A stretch of 64,000 bases of DNA from Acetobacter oryzoeni (GTDB lineage: Bacteria; Pseudomonadota; Alphaproteobacteria; Acetobacterales; Acetobacteraceae), in NCBI RefSeq assembly GCF_004014775.2, contig NZ_CP042808.1:1826001-1890000 (forward strand), written 5' to 3'. The notes under the pieces were generated by a model. That model was not told the origin of the DNA. It was given only the letters and a program-made list of their open reading frames with translations, and searched no databases. Position numbers and translations under genes: made by a program. Positions within the stretch are counted from its first letter, which is position 1. Every line of letters starts with the position of its first letter. This document shows, in pieces, positions 17,347 to 28,344 of the stretch.

Positions 17347-18726
17347 ATGCTGCAATATTGTTCCAAGCTTTTACGCAACCCTTTGGCAAGATTAGCAGTT
17401 CTTACTCTGTCTTGTTGTACCATAGCTCTTCCAGCCCATGCAGCTGATTCCTCACCAGCAATTGATACCGGTGATACAGCATGGATGCTAGTCAGCACTG
17501 CCCTTGTGCTGATGATGACAATACCTGGTTTGGCCCTGTTTTATGCGGGCATGGTACGCAAGAAAAACGTACTGGCAACACTGATGCAATCTTTTGCGCT
17601 GTGCTGCATTATTTCCATTGTCTGGATGATCGCTGGATATTCTCTGGCCTTCACCACAGGCTCTCCGTGGATTGGCGGATTGGGCCGTATGTTCCTGAAC
17701 GGTATCGGTGCCAACATTCATAATGGTGCGGATATCGGCTTTACCCTTGGTGCAGATTCCCCCAACGCCACAACGATGACCATTCCTGAGAGCATCTTCA
17801 TGATGTTCCAGATGACATTTGCCATCATCACCCCGGCCCTGATCTCCGGTGCCTATGCTGAACGCATGAAGTTCAGCGCCATGTGCGTATTCTCCATCAT
17901 CTGGTCCCTAATCGTATATGCCCCTATCGCACATTGGGTCTGGAGCCCTATCGGTTGGCTGGGTGGCCTTGGCACAGCAGACTTTGCCGGTGGCACGGTT
18001 GTGCATATTAACGCTGGTGTTGCTGGCTTGGTGTGCGCTCTAGTGCTGGGCCGCCGTAAAGGTTACGGGCAGGATGATCTCTCTCCCTTCAACCTGACAT
18101 ATGCCGTTATTGGCGCTTCCCTGCTATGGGTTGGCTGGTTTGGCTTTAACGCCGGTTCTGCCGTAGGTGCCAATGGGCGCGCAGGTATGGCCATGGCCGC
18201 TACCCAGATTGCCGCTGCTGGTGCTGGCGTATCCTGGATGCTGGTTGAATGGCTGCGCTCTGGCAAACCAACTGTGCTGGGTGTTATTTCTGGCGCTGTT
18301 GGTGGTCTGGTGGCTATCACACCTGCTGCTGGTTTTGTGCTGCCGGGCAGCGCACTGATTATCGGCCTGATTACAGGCGTTGTCTGCTACTGGGGTGCCA
18401 CATCTCTGAAGCACATGATGGGCTATGATGACAGCTTGGATGCCTTTGGCGTGCATGGCGTAGGTGGTATTGTTGGTGCACTGCTAACCGGCCTGTTTGC
18501 CTATGGCCCGCTCTCTGCAACAGATTCAAACCCCTCCGGCATTACGGGGTCTGTGCATCAGCTTATCGTGCAGACAGAAGCCGTGCTGGTGACCATTGTA
18601 TGGTGTGCTGTTGTATCCTTCATCATCCTGAAAGTGGTTGATCTGGTTATCGGCCTACGCGTTACACCCGATGAAGAACTGGAAGGTCTGGATATGTCCC
18701 TGCATGGGGAACGTATTAACGACTAA
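17347..18726 (+). CDS. amt: Ammonium transporter (Amt/MEP/Rh family)
   Basis: The ATG at 17347 gives 459 residues and is spaced 11 bases after GGGAG; a GTG at 17335 is too close to that site. A signal peptide ends near PAHA-ADSS, as in many bacterial Amt proteins. About eleven membrane segments follow. Family motifs include LFYAGMVRKKN near the start, DFAGGTVVHINAG in the middle, and FNAGSAVGANG. The paired pore histidines are expected in HINAG and in the later FGVHGVGG. It imports ammonium across the inner membrane. A glnK gene, often the partner, is not adjacent here. A strong rho-independent terminator follows. It is the first core-genome gene to the right of the IS-rich region. Confidence 0.95.
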   Translation: MLQYCSKLLRNPLARLAVLTLSCCTIALPAHAADSSPAIDTGDTAWMLVSTALVLMMTIPGLALFYAGMVRKKNVLATLMQSFALCCIISIVWMIAGYSLAFTTGSPWIGGLGRMFLNGIGANIHNGADIGFTLGADSPNATTMTIPESIFMMFQMTFAIITPALISGAYAERMKFSAMCVFSIIWSLIVYAPIAHWVWSPIGWLGGLGTADFAGGTVVHINAGVAGLVCALVLGRRKGYGQDDLSPFNLTYAVIGASLLWVGWFGFNAGSAVGANGRAGMAMAATQIAAAGAGVSWMLVEWLRSGKPTVLGVISGAVGGLVAITPAAGFVLPGSALIIGLITGVVCYWGATSLKHMMGYDDSLDAFGVHGVGGIVGALLTGLFAYGPLSATDSNPSGITGSVHQLIVQTEAVLVTIVWCAVVSFIILKVVDLVIGLRVTPDEELEGLDMSLHGERIND

Positions 18727-18765
18727 CCCTTCTCAAACACGTCGGGTTCTACCCGTTATACAAAG

Positions 18766-18798
18766 CCCTCTCCCGTTTATTCGGGAGGGGGTTTTTGT
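18766..18798 (+). terminator. Rho-independent terminator after amt
   Basis: A G+C-rich 10-base stem (CCCTCTCCCG / CGGGAGGGGG) with a 6-base loop is followed by TTTTTGTTTTT. Confidence 0.9.
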
Positions 18799-18920
18799 TT
18801 TTCTCATAAAAATATCATCCCCCATTCATTTCGCTGCCACAGTTTGCGATACTATTTACGGGAGTAAAAAACGGCATCGGGTCGTTTTTTGATTCGCCCC
18901 TTTGCATGAGGTTTTATTTT

Positions 18921-19385
18921 ATGAACTTTTCTGCACGCACCGGCTTGGCTGCATTACTGCTTGGTTGCGCAACTGCTCTTACCGCTCCTAGCGCCCATGC
19001 ACTGACGGCCAAGGAATGCCACGCAAAATTCAAGGAAGCCAAAGCGGAAAACACGCTTAACGGCCAGACATTTAAAGCATTTAAAGCCGCCAACTGTGAT
19101 GCCACCACGGCAGAGGCTGCTCCTGCCGCCACCAGCAAACCAGCAGAAACCACACCAGAAGCTGCCAAACCGGCTGCACCTGCTGCTGTAAGTGCTTCTG
19201 GCGCTACCTTCCCTTCTGCGGTCGATCCTCAGTATTCCAAGCTGAGTGCTGGTAAAGCCCGCATGAAAACCTGCCTGGATCAGTACCACACCAACAAATC
19301 CAGCAATGCCAATGGCAACATGAAATGGATTCAGAAAGGCGGCGGTTATTACAGCGAATGCAACAAGCGCCTGAAAGGCGAATAA
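18921..19385 (+). CDS. Exported Cys-containing protein with PsiF-like repeats
   Basis: The ATG at 18921 gives 154 residues, with GAGG about 8 bases upstream. A signal peptide ends near AHA-LTAKE. The first repeat-like unit reads KECHAKFKEAKAENTLNGQTFKAF and ends in NC; a second C-x-n-C unit lies at the C-terminus (KTCLDQYHTN to SECNKRLKGE). The Ala/Pro/Thr-rich centre is probably a flexible linker. The pattern recalls PsiF-type periplasmic repeats, in which paired cysteines bracket a Lys/Ala-rich helix. The function of such proteins is not known. It is a single gene between two terminators. Confidence 0.6.
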   Translation: MNFSARTGLAALLLGCATALTAPSAHALTAKECHAKFKEAKAENTLNGQTFKAFKAANCDATTAEAAPAATSKPAETTPEAAKPAAPAAVSASGATFPSAVDPQYSKLSAGKARMKTCLDQYHTNKSSNANGNMKWIQKGGGYYSECNKRLKGE

Positions 19386-19397
19386 TCTAACGCTCAG

Positions 19398-19436
19398 AAG
19401 GCAGAAGAAATTATGTTCTTCTGCCTTTTGTTTTTT
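19398..19436 (+). terminator. Terminator between convergent genes
   Basis: A perfect 12-base stem (AAGGCAGAAGAA / TTCTTCTGCCTT) with a 6-base loop is followed by TTGTTTTTT. It lies between the plus gene ending at 19385 and the minus gene ending at 19440 and could serve both. Confidence 0.9.
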
Positions 19437-19439
19437 ATA

Positions 19440-22313
<2,874 letters not shown>

Positions 22314-22396
22314 GATCTTCCTCTGTCGGGCAGAAAGCTTGATGCGCTTTTTCTCCCCTGTTCTTTCCTTGTGGGCAGCATTACAACCAAATCCTG

Positions 22397-24667
22397 ATGG
22401 CGCAGAAACCCTTCCCCAATATACCTATGCAGGATTCTGGCAACTTAACGGCCAGTGCTTGCAGCACCACACGTATTTCCGTGCTGCTGCCTATGCCTTT
22501 TGCCGGGCCTTTTGATTACCGCGCGCCAGCAGATATGGATTTGCAACCCGGTGATATTGTTGTCGCCCCACTGGGTAAGCGGCAGGAAACCGGTGTGGTA
22601 TGGGATGCAACATCTTCACTTCCCGCCGATCTGGCCCCACCAGCCACAGAAAAAAAGGTGGATGCGGCACGCCTGCGCCCGGTGGTCTGCCGGCTTGATC
22701 TGCCGCCTTTATCAGCAGAACTGCGCCAGTTCATAGATTGGGTGGCCGCTTATACGCTTACCCCTCCGGGTATGGTGCTGGCCATGACCTTACGGTTGCA
22801 TATGCGCGCAGCCCCTACCCCCACAATGGGTTGGGCCTTGGCAGAAAACCCTGATCTGAACGCTCTGCGCCTTACCCCTGCACGCCAAAAGGTGCTGGAC
22901 CTTCTGGCAGATGGCAACCACCGCACCACCACAGATATTACCAATGCCACGGGCGTAAGTGCTGGCGTGGTAAAGGGGCTTGCCAATGCAGGCGTGCTGC
23001 GTCCTGTTTCCCTTGGGCCAGAACGCCCATTTGGCCACCCCGATGCCCACTACAACCCACCTGTGCTGGAAGGTGAGCAGCAAAGTGCCGCTGTGGCCTT
23101 ACGCCAAACTGTTACGGAAAATCGTTTTTCCGTAACCTTGCTGGAAGGGGTTACCGGCTCTGGCAAAACAGAAATCTACCTAGAAGCCATCGCCGAATGT
23201 CTGGAACAGGGCAAACAAGCCCTTATCCTTCTGCCCGAAATTGCTCTTTCCGCCCAATGGATGGAACGTTTTTCCCGCCGTTTTGGCGTGCAACCTGCTG
23301 TATGGCACTCCGAAATCGGGCAGCGCGCGCGTAGGCTTACGTGGCTTGGGGCAGCAGATGGTTCTGCCTCTGTCATTGTGGGAGCCCGCTCTGCCCTGTT
23401 TCTGCCCTTCCATAATCTCGGCCTGATTATTGTGGATGAAGAGCATGAAGCCCTGTTCAAGCAGGAAGAAGGCGTCATCTACAATGCGCGAGATATGGCC
23501 GTAGTGCGTGGGCGGCTGGCGCGTTTTCCTGTGGTTGTGGTTTCCGCCACCCCCAGCTTGGAAACACTGGCAAACGTAGAGGCTGGACGGTATCGGCACC
23601 TTGTTCTGCCCACCCGGCACGGAGGGGCAGAATTGCCAGAAACCCGCGTGCTGGATTTGCGTGATCATCCCCCGCCCAGAGGGCTTTTTCTCTCCCCCGA
23701 ACTGGTGGAAGATATTGGCGCCACGCTGGAACGGCAGGAGCAGGTTATGCTGTTTCTCAACCGGCGCGGCTATGCTCCTCTGACACTGTGCCGATCCTGC
23801 GGGCACCGTATGGAGTGCCCGCATTGCACGGCATGGCTGGTGGAGCACCGCAACCGCAAGGTGCTTTCCTGCCATTATTGCGATCACACAGAACCCATGC
23901 CCCCCACCTGCCCGCAATGCGGATCTGACCACAGTTTGACCGCCATAGGCCCGGGCATTGAACGCATTACGGAAGAAGCACGCCAACTGTTCCCTGATGC
24001 CCGTTTGCTGGTGATGTCTAGCGATACACTTGGCGGCCCAGCCGCCACAGCGGAAGCTGTTGCCAAAATCTCGCGCAGGGAAGTGGACCTGATTATCGGC
24101 ACGCAGATTGTTGCCAAAGGGTGGCACTTTCCGCACCTTACTCTGGTTGGCGTGGTGGATGCAGACCTCGGGCTTAGCGGGGCAGACCTGCGGGCTGGAG
24201 AACGTACGATCCAACTTTTACATCAGGTGGCAGGCCGTGCTGGCCGAGCGTCCTCCCCCGGGCGGGTTATTCTGCAAAGCTATGCCCCTGAACATCCGGT
24301 GATGCAGGCACTGCTTTCGGGGGATTTTGATGCCTTCATGCAGCAGGAGGCCGCACAGCGTAAACCGGGGTTCTGGCCTCCTTACGGGCGATTAGCTGCT
24401 TTAATTGTAAGTGCAGATACACCTGTTGCAGCAGATGAAGCCGCCGCCCAACTGGGCCGCACCGCCCCTTATGGAGAGGGTATACAGGTGCTTGGCCCGG
24501 CCCCAGCCCCGCTGGCCGTATTGCGTGGGCGGCACCGCAGGCGGCTATTGCTACGCACACATCGTAATATTGCGGTGCAACCTATCCTGCGCCGCTGGCT
24601 GGGTATGGTAAACCTGAACAGAAACGCCAAAGTGGACGTAGATATAGACCCCGTTTCCTTTCTCTGA
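22397..24667 (+). CDS. priA: Primosomal protein N' (PriA helicase)
   Basis: The 756-residue protein restarts stalled replication forks as a 3'-to-5' helicase that loads the replisome. The N-terminal DNA-binding domain includes VLLPMPFAGPFDYRAP. The helicase part has Walker A in GVTGSGKTEIYL, Walker B DEEHE, and motif VSATPSLE. The zinc-binding region has eight cysteines in four pairs (CRSCGHRMECPHC and CHYCDH...CPQC). Late motifs include GTQIVAKGWHFP and HQVAGRAGR. No clear ribosome site precedes the chosen ATG, and an in-frame ATG ten codons downstream is possible. It is divergent from xerC. Confidence 0.95.
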   Translation: MAQKPFPNIPMQDSGNLTASACSTTRISVLLPMPFAGPFDYRAPADMDLQPGDIVVAPLGKRQETGVVWDATSSLPADLAPPATEKKVDAARLRPVVCRLDLPPLSAELRQFIDWVAAYTLTPPGMVLAMTLRLHMRAAPTPTMGWALAENPDLNALRLTPARQKVLDLLADGNHRTTTDITNATGVSAGVVKGLANAGVLRPVSLGPERPFGHPDAHYNPPVLEGEQQSAAVALRQTVTENRFSVTLLEGVTGSGKTEIYLEAIAECLEQGKQALILLPEIALSAQWMERFSRRFGVQPAVWHSEIGQRARRLTWLGAADGSASVIVGARSALFLPFHNLGLIIVDEEHEALFKQEEGVIYNARDMAVVRGRLARFPVVVVSATPSLETLANVEAGRYRHLVLPTRHGGAELPETRVLDLRDHPPPRGLFLSPELVEDIGATLERQEQVMLFLNRRGYAPLTLCRSCGHRMECPHCTAWLVEHRNRKVLSCHYCDHTEPMPPTCPQCGSDHSLTAIGPGIERITEEARQLFPDARLLVMSSDTLGGPAATAEAVAKISRREVDLIIGTQIVAKGWHFPHLTLVGVVDADLGLSGADLRAGERTIQLLHQVAGRAGRASSPGRVILQSYAPEHPVMQALLSGDFDAFMQQEAAQRKPGFWPPYGRLAALIVSADTPVAADEAAAQLGRTAPYGEGIQVLGPAPAPLAVLRGRHRRRLLLRTHRNIAVQPILRRWLGMVNLNRNAKVDVDIDPVSFL

Positions 24668-24694
24668 CGTTTCTGCACATTAAGCCAGAAAAGC

Positions 24695-25057
24695 TTACTT
24701 TTTTGCGGTTGCTGTATCGTTTGCGGGCTTGGCGGTGCTGGTCAGCACTGTGGAAATTGTGCCGCGCAGCACCATAACACGCACGTTTGGCGCGATTTCC
24801 ACTTCCACTTCTTCCGAATCTTCCTTGGCGCGCTGAACAATACCCACAACGCCACCAGCCGTTACAATCCGGTCTCCACGGCGGAGGGCTTTGAGTTCTG
24901 CCTTAAGCTGCTTCTGCTGTTTTTGCTGCGGACGGATCAGCAAAAAATACATAATCGCAAAAACAGCCACAAACGGCAGGAAGGACATCAGGCTAGAGCC
25001 CCCACCAGCACCTCCAGCGCTTTGGGCATAGGCGGCGGGAATAAGGAAATTGGACAT
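24695..25057 (-). CDS. yajC: Sec translocon accessory protein YajC
   Basis: The ATG at 25057 gives 120 residues, with AGGAAA upstream. A single membrane segment (about 24-43, FLPFVAVFAIMYFLLIRPQ) is followed by QQKQQKQLKAELKAL and a small cytoplasmic domain with LRRGDRIVTAGGVVG, all diagnostic of YajC. It joins SecD and SecF in the accessory complex that aids protein export. Here yajC stands alone: it is convergent with priA and divergent from the DUF815 ATPase, with no secD or secF downstream. The C-terminal tail is longer and Thr/Ala/Lys-rich. Confidence 0.95.
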   Translation of the reverse strand: MSNFLIPAAYAQSAGGAGGGSSLMSFLPFVAVFAIMYFLLIRPQQKQQKQLKAELKALRRGDRIVTAGGVVGIVQRAKEDSEEVEVEIAPNVRVMVLRGTISTVLTSTAKPANDTATAKK

Positions 25058-25208
25058 CAAGCAGACTTTCCTGAAAGGCGTGTTGCGAAAACAGAGAAAG
25101 TGACCATAATTTTCAATCCTCGTGCGTCAAGCACCTGCACGGATGAAAACGCCTTACGGCCCGTAATTTTATAACCAACGACCGGCGACAAACAGGATAG
25201 ATACCCAG

Positions 25209-26078
25209 ATGGATACACCGACACTCCCTGTTCTGGAACGCATTGCCTCTGCTCTGGAGCGGCTTTCTCCTCCACCAGCCACGCTGGAAGGGGTGGATAC
25301 CGCCGATGCCTTTGTCTGGCTGCCAGAACGCGGGCGCCTTCTGCCTGTGCCTCATGTTGCGCATGTGCCGGTTGATCTGCTGCGCGGGGTGGATCTGCAA
25401 CGCAAGATCCTGATTGAAAACACAGAGCACTTTGCCCGTGGCCTGCCCGCCAACAACGCCATGCTCTGGGGTGCTCGCGGCATGGGTAAATCCTCATTGG
25501 TAAAAGGCGCACACGCCTTGGCCAATCAGGTTAATGGCAAACCATGCACCCCCGGTAAGGGCGCGATTGCCCTAATTGAAATTCAGCGCGAAGATCTGGC
25601 AACCCTACCACTGCTGCTCAGCCTGCTGCGGGAAAACCCGCGCCGCTTTATTCTGTTCTGCGATGATCTGTCCTTTGAAAAGGAAGACCGGGATTACAAG
25701 GCGCTGAAATCTGTTCTGGATGGCGGCATTGCCGGGCGGCCAGAAAATGTTCTGTTCTACGCCACATCCAACCGCCGCCATTTGATGCCGCGGGACATGA
25801 TTGAAAATGAACGCGCAACCGCCATCAATCCCTCCGAAGCCACAGAAGAAAAAGTCTCGCTTTCAGACCGGTTTGGCATCTGGCTTGGTTTTTATGCTTG
25901 TGAACAGGATACGTTTGCAGACATGGTGCAGAGCTATGCGCGTGAACGTAACCTGCCCATTGCCGATGCGGACCTGATGGCCCGCGCCAATGAGTGGGCA
26001 ATTACACGCGGGAGCCGCTCCGGACGTGTGGCTTTCCAGTTTATTGAGGACCTGACGGCAGAGCTGGCAGAACATTAA
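25209..26078 (+). CDS. DUF815-family AAA+ ATPase
   Basis: The 289-residue protein carries a Walker A motif (GARGMGKSSLVKG, near residue 90) and a Walker B-like segment (FILFCDDLSFE). These are followed by YKALKSVLDGG, ENVLFYATSNRRHLMPR and DRFGIWLGF, which define the DUF815 ATPases. Such genes are often found near yajC in Alphaproteobacteria, as here, where the two are divergent over 150 bases. The cellular role is not established. AGGA lies upstream of the ATG. No signal or membrane segment is seen, so it is cytoplasmic. Confidence 0.88.
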   Translation: MDTPTLPVLERIASALERLSPPPATLEGVDTADAFVWLPERGRLLPVPHVAHVPVDLLRGVDLQRKILIENTEHFARGLPANNAMLWGARGMGKSSLVKGAHALANQVNGKPCTPGKGAIALIEIQREDLATLPLLLSLLRENPRRFILFCDDLSFEKEDRDYKALKSVLDGGIAGRPENVLFYATSNRRHLMPRDMIENERATAINPSEATEEKVSLSDRFGIWLGFYACEQDTFADMVQSYARERNLPIADADLMARANEWAITRGSRSGRVAFQFIEDLTAELAEH

Positions 26079-26194
26079 TTTCTGTCAGCCATGCGCTCCT
26101 GTCTTGCTTCTTGCGTCACGATGAGTTGAGATAGCATTCGCAACAGCGGCATCAAAACGGCGCCGCACAGGTATTCTTTGTGATTTGAGGCGAA

Positions 26195-27313
26195 ATGGAT
26201 CAGACCGCTCAGACCGATTCCTCCACCCAAGAACTGGCTGTTGAAGCCAGAAAGGGTAAAATAGATCTGCGGCGCGTCAGATCCAACCCGGACTACTGGT
26301 ACCCTGTTGCGTGGTCTCGGGAGCTTAAGCCCGGCAAAACCATTGGCACGCGCTATGCTGGCACACCTATTGCTTTGGTGCGCCCGGATGCAGGCCCCGT
26401 ATTTGCACTGGAAGACCGCTGCGCCCACCGGCAGGTGCCTCTTAGCAAAGGCACGGTAGAAGGCGCCTCTGTTAAATGCTGCTATCATGGCTGGGCGTAT
26501 GGACGCTCTGGCCGATGCATTGATGTGCCCTATCTGGGCAAGGGCAAACTTCCTAACGGCGTGCGCACTTTCCCCTGCCGGGAACAGGACGGCATGATCT
26601 TTGTTTTTCCCGGTGACCCGGAAAAAGCAGACACCGTACCCCTGCCCGCGCATCTGGCCCGTGCCAGCAATCCGGCCTACAAAACCCGTTACTTTGGCAC
26701 TACCATTGGGTGCCATTACAGCTTCATGCATGAAAACCTGATGGATATGAATCATCAGTTCATGCACTCCAAACAGATGGGGCAGATGAAGCCTCGCTTT
26801 TTGGGCCAGAAACGTGAGCCAAAGCTGGTGGAAGCCCGCTACAGCTTTGCCCGTACTGGCGGCAAGCAGCCTTTTGGTGAAGCCCTGATTTTTGGTGAAC
26901 GCCGCGATTCTTCGGAAAAGTTCCAGCATCGCGATGTCATGACCATTCGTACGGAATATCCGTATCAAACCCTGCGCATCCAGACCGGAGATGAAGATCC
27001 GGTGATGGATTTGTGGATTGTTTATGTGCCGCAAAGCGCAGATGAACTCACCAACCGTACCTTTGGCCTGCTTTCCGTCAAGCGACCCAAAATTGGTAGT
27101 TTGCTGGATATTGCGTGGCCTTTCCTTGTAGCCTTTACCAACCGCATTTTTGCCGAAGACCGCGAAATTGTGGAACTGGAGCAGAACGCGTGGCGCGAAC
27201 TGGGTGGTGACCACAACGTAGAGGTTTTCCCCGTTATCAATGCCCTGCGTGAACTTCTGACCGAATGCGGTATTCCCCCAGAACCAGCGCAAACGCCTAA
27301 ACCCAATGCCTGA
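26195..27313 (+). CDS. Rieske non-haem iron oxygenase
   Basis: The 372-residue protein has an N-terminal Rieske domain with C-x-H-x16-C-x2-H (CAHRQVPLS ... CCYHGW) that holds a 2Fe-2S cluster. A catalytic domain follows, with candidate mononuclear iron ligands in HENLMDMNHQFMH. The arrangement is that of VanA/PaO-type single-component oxygenase subunits. It needs an electron-transfer reductase, and none is adjacent. The hydroxylation or demethylation target is unknown; lipid or aromatic substrates are both possible. The 3' end overlaps the GNAT-Nudix gene by 8 bases, so the two are translated from one message. Confidence 0.85.
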   Translation: MDQTAQTDSSTQELAVEARKGKIDLRRVRSNPDYWYPVAWSRELKPGKTIGTRYAGTPIALVRPDAGPVFALEDRCAHRQVPLSKGTVEGASVKCCYHGWAYGRSGRCIDVPYLGKGKLPNGVRTFPCREQDGMIFVFPGDPEKADTVPLPAHLARASNPAYKTRYFGTTIGCHYSFMHENLMDMNHQFMHSKQMGQMKPRFLGQKREPKLVEARYSFARTGGKQPFGEALIFGERRDSSEKFQHRDVMTIRTEYPYQTLRIQTGDEDPVMDLWIVYVPQSADELTNRTFGLLSVKRPKIGSLLDIAWPFLVAFTNRIFAEDREIVELEQNAWRELGGDHNVEVFPVINALRELLTECGIPPEPAQTPKPNA

Positions 27314-28298
27314 TACTGCCCCGACCGAACTGGAAGCCCCGCCCTATCACCTACGCCCACTTTGTGCGCAGGATGCCCCTGCTCTCCACCATCTGGTGAA
27401 TGACTGGGAAGTGGTGCGGATGCTCAGCCGTCTGCCTTTTCCATACCCGCGAGAACTGGCAGATAGCTGGATAGCTTCCACACAGCAGATGCAGCAAAAA
27501 GGAGAAGGGTATCATTTTGCCATTCTGGATAAGGATGGCACTTTTATTGGCTGTATTGGCTTGGGTATTCAAACCCCAGCCAATTCTGCACGTATTGGCA
27601 TGTTGGGGTATTGGATTGGCCGCCCCTACTGGGGGCAAGGCATTGCCACCCGCGCTGCCGAACGCGTTACCAGTTGGGCGCTGGCGCATCTGGAAATTTC
27701 CAGTATCCGCGCACATGTGGCCGTAGATAATGTTGCCTCTGCCCGTGTGCTGGAACATGTGGGTTTTCAGAAAATCGGAACAGACAAACAGGTTTTTGCC
27801 TCCCGCGGGAGCGAACAGCCCATGCTGGTTTTTGAAACCACGCGCCACATGCAGGATGCACGCCGCGCCTCAGCATCAACTCCCACATCATCTGCTCCCA
27901 AAAAGCTGGTTCTGGTTTCCGCCGCAGCACTTATTGATACACAAGGCCGCATTTTGCTCGCTCGCCGCCCGGAAGGGAAAAGCATGGCAGGCCTATGGGA
28001 ATTTCCGGGTGGCAAAATAGAAGCAGGGGAAACGCCAGAAGCCGCTTTGGTACGCGAACTGCATGAAGAACTGGGGCTTGATATGTCCCGCGCCTGTTTG
28101 GCGCCGTTTACCTTTGCCTCCCATTCTTACCCGACATTTAACCTGCTGATGCCGCTTTATGTCTGTCGGCGCTGGCAAGGCACGCCCATCCCCAAGGAAG
28201 GGCAAAAGCTGGCATGGGTTGCCCCGCAGGATCTGCGCAAATACCCCATGCCCGAAGCCGACCTGCCGTTTATTCCGCTGCTTCAGGCATTACTTTAA
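27306..28298 (+). CDS. GNAT acetyltransferase / Nudix hydrolase fusion
   Basis: This is a 330-residue two-domain protein. Residues about 12-180 are a RimJ/RimL-type GNAT domain (YHLRPLCAQDAPAL, GYWIGRPYWGQGIATRAAERV). From about 195 a MutT-like Nudix domain follows with the full Nudix box (GGKIEAGETPEAALVRELHEELG, split here by wording only) and WEFPGG before it. MutT-type domains remove oxidised nucleotides such as 8-oxo-dGTP; RimJ-type domains acetylate protein N-termini or small molecules. The fusion may be a housekeeping sanitiser plus an acetyltransferase. The start lies within the end of the Rieske oxygenase gene. Confidence 0.9.
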   Translation: MPDTAPTELEAPPYHLRPLCAQDAPALHHLVNDWEVVRMLSRLPFPYPRELADSWIASTQQMQQKGEGYHFAILDKDGTFIGCIGLGIQTPANSARIGMLGYWIGRPYWGQGIATRAAERVTSWALAHLEISSIRAHVAVDNVASARVLEHVGFQKIGTDKQVFASRGSEQPMLVFETTRHMQDARRASASTPTSSAPKKLVLVSAAALIDTQGRILLARRPEGKSMAGLWEFPGGKIEAGETPEAALVRELHEELGLDMSRACLAPFTFASHSYPTFNLLMPLYVCRRWQGTPIPKEGQKLAWVAPQDLRKYPMPEADLPFIPLLQALL

Positions 28299-28344
28299 AA
28301 ACTATCAGGAACAGATTTGGCCTTCTGCAGGCCTCCTGTCATGC

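Noticed and set aside
23180-24214. Long minus-strand frame (344 codons) antisense to priA
   Set aside because: It is a shadow of priA in a high-G+C gene and carries no recognisable motif.
26075-27292. Long minus-strand frame (405 codons)
   Set aside because: It lies entirely antisense to the Rieske oxygenase, whose motifs and codon use are clear. The antisense product has no family signature.
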